Shown piece after piece: positions 16,108 to 21,836 of a DNA stretch of 26,119 bases (the first letter of the stretch is position 1; each line of letters starts with the position of its first letter). A program made the position numbers and the translations under genes. Location: assembly GCA_049964655.1 (NCBI GenBank), contig JBMFXC010000034.1, positions 1-26,119 of the forward strand, read 5' to 3'. The notes beneath the pieces are model-generated. The model saw nothing but the letters and a program-made list of their open reading frames with translations, was not told the DNA's origin and ran no database searches. The stretch comes from JAJZJT01 sp049964655 (GTDB lineage: Bacteria > Actinomycetota > Acidimicrobiia > Acidimicrobiales > RAAP-2).

Positions 16108-16569
16108 TCAGCTCGGGGGGCGTCCTCCGTCGGCCTCGGGTCGGTGCAGCAGAAAGGTGCCCGTCGCCCGGCTGACCAGCGAGCCGGTTTCGTCGCGCAC
16201 CGAGGCCTCGCCGTAGGCAACCTGACGAGCCAGGCGGACGACCTCCCCGCGCAGCCGGTAGGAAGCGCCGTGCTCGGCGGGCCGCATCGTCTCGATCTTC
16301 ATCTCGAGCGTGGCCCGCGTCCGAGCCCGCCCGGGCAGGGCCGCGTTGATGGCGAAGTTCATGGCGGCGTCGAGGAGCAGACCGTGCACGCCGGCCTGGA
16401 CGACCCCGTGCGGGTTGCACGCCTCCGGCGACGGGGTGAAGGTGCCGTCGACCCACCCGAGGTCTTCACCGTCGACCCCGTAGGCGACGAAGGAGGCGCC
16501 GACCCTGCCGATCAGGGCCATGCCCCCGTCGCCAAGCCACCGGTCCATGTCCTTCACACGTTCCGTCAC
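16108..16569 (-). CDS. PaaI-type hotdog-fold thioesterase
   Basis: Cytosolic acyl-CoA thioesterase candidate, 153 residues from GTG 16569. The hotdog helix is CNPHGVVQAGVHGLLLDAAM (51-70). The usual HGG of PaaI enzymes reads QAG here, while the Asp (D67) that is normally catalytic or structural is retained. Strands RARTRATLEMKIETMRPA and YRLRGEVVRLARQVAYGEASVRD complete the fold. The open frame extends to 16656, but that stretch is made of 20-base repeats, a period that does not fit codons. A TACCGT hexamer seven bases before GTG 16569 supports the shorter form; ATG 16548 is a further alternative. It is divergent from the thiolase gene. Substrate unknown, possibly an aryl- or short acyl-CoA. 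Confidence 0.82.
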   Translation of the reverse strand: MTERVKDMDRWLGDGGMALIGRVGASFVAYGVDGEDLGWVDGTFTPSPEACNPHGVVQAGVHGLLLDAAMNFAINAALPGRARTRATLEMKIETMRPAEHGASYRLRGEVVRLARQVAYGEASVRDETGSLVSRATGTFLLHRPEADGGRPPS

Positions 16570-16576
16570 CGGGCTG

Positions 16577-16582
16577 ACGGTA
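16577..16582 (-). promoter_or_regulatory. Candidate -10 hexamer TACCGT of the thioesterase
   Basis: Minus-strand TACCGT, seven bases, then GTG 16569: the leaderless arrangement. No -35 box is clear; the 20-base repeats at 16591-16650 begin just upstream and may replace it through an activator. Confidence 0.42.
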
Positions 16583-16590
16583 CAGCGCGG

Positions 16591-16650
16591 CGGCAACTGC
16601 CGTCGAGGACGCGTGACTGCCCTCGTGTCAGCGTGACTGCCGTCGTGCCA
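16591..16650. repeat. Three imperfect 20-bp tandem repeats, candidate regulator sites
   Basis: Units 16591-16610, 16611-16630 and 16631-16650 share ACTGCC(C/G)TCG at the same offset. The last two agree at 18 of 20 bases. The period is close to two helical turns, so the units face the same side of the DNA. They lie upstream of the thioesterase promoter within the 437-base divergent gap. Confidence 0.6.
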
Positions 16651-16754
16651 GCGCACCTCCGTTCTGCGAGCTCGTCTCCGTCGAGGTCACTCTGGGGCTG
16701 CGACCCGCTCGAGCCGTGGGCGCGGTGCCTCCGGGACCGAGTCGGTCACCGACC

Positions 16755-16805
16755 TTGACGGGGCGGGAGGACGGCGTATGCTCGTGTCTTGACCGACCAG
16801 TCAAG
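16755..16805 (+). promoter_or_regulatory. Thiolase promoter with palindromic operator at the start site
   Basis: TTGACG (16755-16760), 16 bases, TATGCT (16777-16782) make a good -35/-10 pair. Transcription would begin near 16789, inside the palindrome CTTGAC-CGACCA-GTCAAG (16788-16805). Six-base perfect arms with a six-base centre resemble TetR-family operators. The start lies about 218 bases before the thiolase ATG. The leader (16806-17006) holds no separate gene I can support; a GTG/ATG pair near 16809-16812 is in frame with the thiolase but lacks a ribosome site. Confidence 0.6.
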
Positions 16806-17006
16806 TCTGTGATGAGGCTGGCGGCAGGCCCGGTGCCGACCGGGGTCACGTGCAGTGGGCACCCAGCCGAGGTGCCCTTGGTGCGACGCCCTCGGGCGAG
16901 CCCAACGGCAAGGGCTCGGCGGGCGGGAGCGGGGGACGGCAGCGCACCCCGGACGACCAAGGACCCGACCCGCACAGCGGTCGGGCCAGACCAGGAGGAC
17001 AGCCGC

Positions 17007-18191
17007 ATGACCGATGCAGTGATCGTCGACGCAGTACGGACGCCCGGGGGCAAGCGCAACGGCAAGCTTCGCAACTGGCACGCCGCCGACCTGGCGTCCG
17101 AGCCGCTCAAGGCGCTCGTGGAGCGCAACGACCTCGACCCGGCCATCGTCGACGACGTCATCATGGGCTGCGTCATGCAAGTCGGCGAGCAGGCCCTGAA
17201 CGTGGGCCGCAACGCCGTGCTCGCCGCCGGTTTCCCCGAGTCGGTACCGGCTACCACCATCGACCGCCAGTGCGGGTCGTCCCAGCAGGCGCTGCACTTC
17301 GCTGCCCAGGGCGTCATCGCCGGCGCCTACGACGTGGTCATCGCCGCCGGGGTCGAAGTGATGACCCGCACGCCGCTGGGATCCTCCGTCGTGCGCGACC
17401 TGGGCTTCCCCTTCGGCCCGCGGGTCATGGCCCGCTATGCCGAGCGCGGTGGCCTGGTCAGCCAGGGCGAGGGTGCCGAACTGATCGCCGAGCAGTGGGG
17501 CATCACCCGGACCGAGCTCGACGAGCTTGCCGTGCGCTCGCACAAGCTCGCCGCCCAGGCCACCGCCGAGGGGCGTTTCGACAACGAGCTCCTGCCGGTG
17601 GCGGTCAAGGACGATGACGGGAACGACACCGACGAGCTGTTCCGCGCCGACGAGGGGATCCGCCCCGACTCGAGCGTGGACGTCCTCGCCAAGCTGAAGC
17701 CGGCGTTCCGTCCTGAGGAGACGGGCAAGATCACGGCGGGGAATTCCTCGCAGATCACCGACGGTGCCTCGGCCGTCCTCGTCATGAGCGAAGAGCGCGC
17801 CAACGCCCTCGGGCTGACGCCGCGGGCGCGGTTCCACAGCTTCGCCGTGGTCGGTGCCGACCCGATCACCATGCTGACAGGCCCGATCCCCGCCACCAAG
17901 GCCGTGCTCGACCGGGCCAAGCTCACCCTCGACGACATCGACCTGGTCGAGATCAACGAGGCGTTCGCCTCGGTCGTCCTCGCCTGGCAACGTGAGCTCG
18001 GCGCCGACCTCGAGAAGGTCAACGTGAACGGCGGGGCGATCGCCCTTGGCCATCCTCTCGGTGCCTCCGGGTCCAAGTTGATGGCCACTCTGCTCAACGA
18101 GCTCGAGCGCACCGGTGGTCGCTACGGCCTCCAGACGATGTGCGAGGGCGGCGGGCTGGCCAACGCCACCATCATCGAGCGCCTGGGCTGA
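17007..18191 (+). CDS. Acetyl-CoA C-acetyltransferase (thiolase)
   Basis: Thiolase of 394 residues, carrying out the last step of beta-oxidation or the reverse condensation of two acetyl-CoA; cytosolic tetramer in the family. Nucleophile Cys89 lies in DRQCGSSQQ (86-94), NEAF is at 317-320, His349 in GGAIALGHPLGASG (342-355), and the second Cys379 in MCEGGGLANA (378-387). All catalytic residues are therefore intact and the length is normal. ATG 17007 is set by AGGAGG at 16993-16998, eight bases upstream. The frame stays open further up, but that sequence is not thiolase-like. A promoter with an operator-like palindrome lies about 200 bases upstream, implying control by acyl-CoA or another ligand. 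No partner hydratase or dehydrogenase gene is adjacent. Confidence 0.95.
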   Translation: MTDAVIVDAVRTPGGKRNGKLRNWHAADLASEPLKALVERNDLDPAIVDDVIMGCVMQVGEQALNVGRNAVLAAGFPESVPATTIDRQCGSSQQALHFAAQGVIAGAYDVVIAAGVEVMTRTPLGSSVVRDLGFPFGPRVMARYAERGGLVSQGEGAELIAEQWGITRTELDELAVRSHKLAAQATAEGRFDNELLPVAVKDDDGNDTDELFRADEGIRPDSSVDVLAKLKPAFRPEETGKITAGNSSQITDGASAVLVMSEERANALGLTPRARFHSFAVVGADPITMLTGPIPATKAVLDRAKLTLDDIDLVEINEAFASVVLAWQRELGADLEKVNVNGGAIALGHPLGASGSKLMATLLNELERTGGRYGLQTMCEGGGLANATIIERLG

Positions 18192-18194
18192 TCC

Positions 18195-18227
18195 TCTCTG
18201 GGAGCTGGGTCTTCTCTGGGAGCTGGG
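18195..18227 (+). repeat. Direct repeat of 15 bp, 18-bp period
   Basis: TCTCTGGGAGCTGGG occurs at 18195-18209 and 18213-18227, separated by TCT, immediately after the thiolase stop. Nothing else suggests a function. Confidence 0.6.
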
Positions 18228-18241
18228 AGGGCGCCGCACAA

Positions 18242-18277
18242 CGGCCGCCTGACCGGCCGCCTGACCGGCTGCCTGAC
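18242..18277 (+). repeat. Three 12-bp tandem repeats
   Basis: CGGCCGCCTGAC at 18242-18253 and 18254-18265, then CGGCTGCCTGAC at 18266-18277, followed by a partial CGGCCGACC. The array lies in the 233-base convergent gap between the thiolase and crgA. Confidence 0.65.
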
Positions 18278-18294
18278 CGGCCGACCCGCCGCCG

Positions 18295-18324
18295 ACCGTG
18301 CCGGCCTCTCGAGGCCGGCACGGT
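18295..18324. terminator. Perfect 14-bp-arm hairpin between convergent thiolase and crgA
   Basis: ACCGTGCCGGCCTC (18295-18308) and its exact reverse complement (18311-18324) are separated by only TC, so the innermost pairs must open into a loop. It is 104 bases after the thiolase stop and 101 bases after the crgA stop on the other strand. No T-tract follows on either strand. Shape and place make it a likely bidirectional terminator of the U-tract-less type common in GC-rich actinobacteria. Confidence 0.65.
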
Positions 18325-18424
18325 GGCGTCCGGGGAAAGTGGTGAGCTAGGACGCCACCGACGCCTCGCCAAAGATCCCCAGCCACCGGGCCCGCCCGCC
18401 ACGGTGGCGCCAGACCGGTCGCGC

Positions 18425-18787
18425 CTAGTGGTACTTGGTCGCTGCCATCAGCCCGGCGAACACGAGCCCGATGGCGCCGACCAGCCACCAGTTGCTCACG
18501 CCGCCGGGCAGCGCGTTGACGTAGTTGAGGATGATCAACAGGACGCCCAGGGTGAACAGGGCGATGATGAGCGCTCCCATCCACGGCGGGCTCTTCTTGG
18601 CGCTCTTGGGCTGTGGCGGGGTGTACCGCTCGCTCGTCGTGGAAGCGACGGCCTGGCGCCCACTCCGACGAGCCTTTCCGCCCTTCCCCGACGACGCCGC
18701 CGTCCCCTTGGGCTGCGCGCGACCCGAGCTCGACCTCCCCTTGCGGCCGGATGCTGCGGGGGTCTTCGCGTTGGCCTTGGTCGACAT
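18425..18787 (-). CDS. crgA: Cell division protein CrgA
   Basis: Small membrane protein of 120 residues. A basic, Ser/Ala/Gly-rich cytosolic tail (1-65) leads to the family's PPW entry (67-69) and two transmembrane helices (about 70-90 and 99-116) with GGVSNW (95-100) between and a short ATKYH end. CrgA in mycobacteria recruits divisome proteins such as FtsI and CwsA, and in Streptomyces it delays Z-ring assembly. The tail is longer than in mycobacterial CrgA (about 93 residues in total). ATG 18787 follows TAGGCT by six bases, so the message is probably leaderless. Its place beside trpG and pknB copies the mycobacterial order, which strengthens the call. Confidence 0.9.
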   Translation of the reverse strand: MSTKANAKTPAASGRKGRSSSGRAQPKGTAASSGKGGKARRSGRQAVASTTSERYTPPQPKSAKKSPPWMGALIIALFTLGVLLIILNYVNALPGGVSNWWLVGAIGLVFAGLMAATKYH

Positions 18788-18793
18788 GGTCGA

Positions 18794-18822
18794 AGCCTAG
18801 CGAGCATGGCAAGCCCGACCAA
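18794..18822 (-). promoter_or_regulatory. crgA promoter, TTGGTC-N17-TAGGCT
   Basis: Minus strand: TTGGTC (18822-18817), 17 bases, TAGGCT (18799-18794), six bases, ATG 18787. It shares the TAGGCT hexamer and a GACC just after it with the pknB and fhaA upstream regions. Confidence 0.5.
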
Positions 18823-18866
18823 GGCCGCGGCGACCGGTTCGGCGAAGGCCACCTGCACCCTGCCGG

Positions 18867-18872
18867 TACGCT
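18867..18872 (+). promoter_or_regulatory. Candidate -10 hexamer TACGCT of the trpG/pabA gene
   Basis: TACGCT is followed nine bases later by ATG 18882. GAGGGGG (18873-18879) lies between and could act as ribosome site only if transcription begins further upstream, so the two readings compete. Confidence 0.35.
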
Positions 18873-18881
18873 GAGGGGGTC

Positions 18882-19478
18882 ATGGGCGCCACGGTCCTCC
18901 TCGTCGACAACTACGACTCGTTCGTCTACAACCTCGTGCAGGAGCTGGGCGAACTGGGCGCAGACCCGGTGGTCCGCCGCAACGATGCCGTCGACGTCGA
19001 CGGCATCCGAGCACTCCGGTGCGACCTGGTGGTCATCTCGCCGGGCCCGGGACGTCCGGAGAACGCCGGCATCAGCCTCGAGGCCATCACCGAACTGGCC
19101 GGCGAGGTTCCCATCCTCGGGGTGTGCTTGGGACACCAGGCCATCGGACAGGCATTCGGGGCGAGCATCGTCCGTGCTCCCGTGCTCATGCACGGCAAGA
19201 CGTCCGAGGTCCACCACGACGGGCGAGGCGTCTTCCTCGGGCTTCCACAACCGTTGACCGCCACGCGCTACCACTCGCTCGTCGTCGACCCGACGACCGT
19301 CCCCGACGAGCTCGAGGTGACCGCCACCACCGACGACGGCGTCATCATGGGGCTACGCCACCGCGACCTTCCTGTCGAAGGGGTCCAGTTCCACCCCGAG
19401 TCGGTGCTCACCTCCTCGGGTCCGTCGTTGCTGGCCAACTTCCTGGCCCAGTCCACAACCGCCCGGGGCCGAACGTAG
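18882..19478 (+). CDS. trpG: Anthranilate/aminodeoxychorismate synthase glutamine amidotransferase
   Basis: Class I glutamine amidotransferase of 198 residues that releases ammonia from glutamine for a chorismate-using partner (TrpE for tryptophan or PabB for folate). The triad is visible: Cys82 in GVCLGHQ (80-86), and His171 and Glu173 in QFHPES (169-174). Further marks are DNYDSFVYNLVQ (9-20), SPGPGRPENAG (53-63) and HSLVV (131-135). Length is normal. No chorismate-binding partner is adjacent, so it may serve either pathway; pabA would be an equally fair name. Its lone position on the plus strand between crgA and pknB is the same as that of trpG in Mycobacterium tuberculosis. The end faces a 14-bp tandem array. 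Confidence 0.92.
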   Translation: MGATVLLVDNYDSFVYNLVQELGELGADPVVRRNDAVDVDGIRALRCDLVVISPGPGRPENAGISLEAITELAGEVPILGVCLGHQAIGQAFGASIVRAPVLMHGKTSEVHHDGRGVFLGLPQPLTATRYHSLVVDPTTVPDELEVTATTDDGVIMGLRHRDLPVEGVQFHPESVLTSSGPSLLANFLAQSTTARGRT

Positions 19479-19482
19479 CCCC

Positions 19483-19594
19483 CTGAGGCCATCGCCCTGA
19501 GGCCATCGCCCTGAGGCCATCGCCCTGAGGCCATCGCCCTGAGGCCGTAGTCCTGAGGCCATCGCCCTGAGGCCGTAGTCCTGAGGCCGTTGCC
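19483..19594. repeat. Eight-copy 14-bp tandem repeat between trpG and pknB
   Basis: Units begin at 19483, 19497, 19511, 19525, 19539, 19553, 19567 and 19581. Each opens with CTGAGGCC and ends in ATCGCC (copies 1-4, 6), GTAGTC (5, 7) or GTTGCC (8). A 14-base period is not codon-like, and the array lies between two convergent genes, starting four bases after the trpG stop. CCTGAGG, formed at unit junctions after a C, is a near palindrome. A variable-number repeat or a transcription barrier are possible. Confidence 0.9.
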
Positions 19595-19634
19595 GACCGC
19601 GACGCGAACGGAGAACGAGGCCCCGCCGGGCTGG

Positions 19635-21677
19635 TCAGGCCTTGTGGGCCTTGCCCGGGCCGGAGGGGGCGAGCGAGGCGCCCTGGCTGTTCCCCGTGCC
19701 CGGCTGCGACGTGCCGGGCGAAGACGTACCAGTCGACGACGAGCACACGGCGATGGTCACGGTCTGGCCCGCCTGGACGGACGTGCCACCGACGGGGCTC
19801 TGCGAGGCCACGTTGCCCGCCCCCGGCGACGACGGACCGGTGCAGGCCGTTGTCGGTGCCGAGGTCTCGGACACCTGCAGTCCCTGGTTCTGGAGGGTCG
19901 CCGTGGCGGCCGAGGCCGATGTGCCGACCACGTTCTGGACCACCACCGTCGACGGCCCCGTCGAGACGATGACGGTGACCTGGGTCTTGAGCGGGACCGA
20001 GGTCCCCGCTGCCGGGGTCGTCCCGATCACCAGGCCGTTGCCGATCGAGCTCGACGCCTGGTTGGTGGTGCCCCCGTAGGAAAGACCAGCACTCGTGATG
20101 TCGGCCACGGCCTGGGTCGGGGTCTCCCCCGTGACGTTGGGCACAGCAACCGTGCCCGGGCCCGACGAGACGACAAGGGTGACCGTGCTACCGGCGTCGA
20201 CCGAGGTGCCCGGCTGTGGCGTGGCGTCGATCACGGTTCCTGCTGCGGCGTTGTTGGTGACCGTCTTGATCTTGTAGCTGAGGCCAGTGGACGTCAGCAG
20301 GCCCTCGGCGTTCGTCTCGGTGGTGTTGGTCACCGGCGGAACGGTCACCTGGGCGATGGCCGGCGCCGTCCGCTTGGCCACCGTCAGGGTGACCGTGTCG
20401 CCCTTCTTCACCAGGCTGCCGCGCCTCGGGTCGGTAGCGAGGACCGTGCCCGTCGGACGCGACGAGCCCTGCGATTGGGTCTGGACCACCAGCCCGTCCC
20501 CCTGGAGGGTGCTCGTGGCCTGCGACACCGGCTCTCCCACCACGGCGGGGAGCGAGAAGGTCTTCGCCCCACCCAGGTAGCCGAGCTGCCGGGCGAGCAG
20601 CACGCCGACGACGGCGAGGAGCAGGAGCAGGATGACGAGGACCGTGGCGTACAAGCGCGTCCGGCTGCGCCGGGGCTCGGGGACCGGGTCGTCGACGGAC
20701 TGGCTGCCGTGGCGGGGAATGGCCTGGGTGGCGTCGGCGGCGACCGCACCGAGGGTCCCGACCGCCCCCACGGCCTGGGTGGCAGCCATCGCGTGCTGGA
20801 GGACCGTCGGGTCGTCGGCGGCCAGGACCGAGCGACCCTCGGTGAAGCGCAACAGGTCGGCCCGGAGGTCTTCTGCTGTCTGGTAACGGTAGGCCGGGTC
20901 CTTGGCCATCGCCTTCATGATCACGGCTTCGAAGGTGGGCGGGACCGACGGGTTGAGCTCGCGGGGTGCCGGCGGGTGCTCTCGCACGTGCTTGGAGGCA
21001 ACGGCGACCGGCGTATCCCCGAGGAACGGTGGCCGGCCGGTGACCATCTCGTAGAGCACGACGCCGAGCGAGTAGATGTCGCTGCGGGCATCCACGCCGA
21101 TCCCTTCGGCCTGCTCGGGGGAGAAGTAGGTCGCCGTCCCCATGACCGCCCCGGTCTGGGTCAGGCTCTCCTCGGTGTTGAGCGCCCGGGCGATGCCGAA
21201 GTCGGTCACTTTCACCAGGCCCTCGTCGGTGATGAGGACGTTGCCCGGCTTGACGTCGCGATGGACGACGCCGTGGCGGTTGGCGTAGCCGAGGGCGGAG
21301 GCAACGAACGACCCGATGTCGGCGGCCCGGTCGGCCGACAAGGGGCCCGCTGTCTTCAGGATGGCGGACAGGGGCCGGCCGTCGACGAACTCCATGACGA
21401 TGAAGTACGTCCCCGAGTCCTCTCCCCAGTCGAAGACCGGGACGATGTTGGGGTGCGACAAGTTGGCGGCGGCCTGGGCCTCACGCCGGAACCGCTCGAC
21501 GAACGACCGGTCTACCGACAGCTCGGGAAAGAGGACCTTCAGTGCCACGGGACGATCGAGCAGCCGGTCGCGGGCGCGGTAGACCTCGGCCATACCACCA
21601 CGGGCGATCAGGTAGTCGAGCTCGTAGCGCTGAGAGAAGACGCGCGGTGCCTGGGAGTCCACGGGGGTCGGGTCCAT
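19635..21677 (-). CDS. pknB: Ser/Thr protein kinase with PASTA repeats
   Basis: Membrane receptor kinase of 680 residues. The kinase domain (about 18-280) has ARGGMAEVY (25-33), ATP Lys47, catalytic HRD with Asp141, DFG at 159-161 and an activation loop SLTQTG (171-176) with Thr173 and Thr175, matching the autophosphorylated pair of mycobacterial PknB. A juxtamembrane linker runs to about 341, one transmembrane helix spans about 343-362, then four extracellular PASTA repeats (about 372-640) that in this family sense muropeptides or lipid II, and a Ser/Gly/Pro tail. It would phosphorylate division and wall-synthesis proteins and FHA partners, with PstP reversing this. ATG 21677 is preceded by TAGGCT nine bases away, so it has its own promoter, 159 bases after pbpA. 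The pknA gene found here in mycobacteria is absent. Confidence 0.96.
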   Translation of the reverse strand: MDPTPVDSQAPRVFSQRYELDYLIARGGMAEVYRARDRLLDRPVALKVLFPELSVDRSFVERFRREAQAAANLSHPNIVPVFDWGEDSGTYFIVMEFVDGRPLSAILKTAGPLSADRAADIGSFVASALGYANRHGVVHRDVKPGNVLITDEGLVKVTDFGIARALNTEESLTQTGAVMGTATYFSPEQAEGIGVDARSDIYSLGVVLYEMVTGRPPFLGDTPVAVASKHVREHPPAPRELNPSVPPTFEAVIMKAMAKDPAYRYQTAEDLRADLLRFTEGRSVLAADDPTVLQHAMAATQAVGAVGTLGAVAADATQAIPRHGSQSVDDPVPEPRRSRTRLYATVLVILLLLLAVVGVLLARQLGYLGGAKTFSLPAVVGEPVSQATSTLQGDGLVVQTQSQGSSRPTGTVLATDPRRGSLVKKGDTVTLTVAKRTAPAIAQVTVPPVTNTTETNAEGLLTSTGLSYKIKTVTNNAAAGTVIDATPQPGTSVDAGSTVTLVVSSGPGTVAVPNVTGETPTQAVADITSAGLSYGGTTNQASSSIGNGLVIGTTPAAGTSVPLKTQVTVIVSTGPSTVVVQNVVGTSASAATATLQNQGLQVSETSAPTTACTGPSSPGAGNVASQSPVGGTSVQAGQTVTIAVCSSSTGTSSPGTSQPGTGNSQGASLAPSGPGKAHKA

Positions 21678-21686
21678 TCGGGTCAG

Positions 21687-21692
21687 AGCCTA
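21687..21692 (-). promoter_or_regulatory. Candidate -10 hexamer TAGGCT of pknB
   Basis: Minus-strand TAGGCT, nine bases (beginning CTGACC), ATG 21677. The same hexamer at the same distance precedes fhaA. Confidence 0.45.
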
Positions 21693-21775
21693 CGTCGCGA
21701 GGTCGTCACGGACGGGACCTTTCCGCCTCGAGCCGGGCCCCGGCGACCAGTGCCGTCGGCCTCGCGAGCCAGACG

Positions 21776-21790
21776 CGAAGGGCCCCTTCG
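21776..21790. other. 15-bp palindrome between pbpA and pknB
   Basis: CGAAGGG (21776-21782), C, CCCTTCG (21784-21790) is a perfect palindrome 46 bases after the pbpA stop and about 100 bases before pknB. It may be a weak hairpin ending the fha-pstP-pbpA transcript or a regulator site. The rest of this 159-base gap shows only the pknB -10 candidate. Confidence 0.4.
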
Positions 21791-21836
21791 GAGCCCGCCC
21801 AGGGCGACCACCCGGCGACGTGGGGGTTCGGGAAGC

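Noticed and set aside
16570..16656. N-terminal extension of the thioesterase to 16656
   Set aside because: The extension is encoded by 20-base repeats, lacks hotdog features and would run over the promoter candidate.
16746..19274. Minus-strand open frame of 842 codons
   Set aside because: Covers the thiolase, crgA and trpG genes in a wrong frame; its translation follows the tandem repeats and has no domain.
19268..19562. Short minus-strand frames through the 14-bp array giving repeated Met-Ala-Ser-Gly peptides
   Set aside because: The repeat period is not a multiple of three, so frames shift from copy to copy; no ribosome site or conserved protein.
19483..19594. CRISPR array
   Set aside because: Units are 14 bases and contiguous, with no spacers of normal length and no cas genes nearby.
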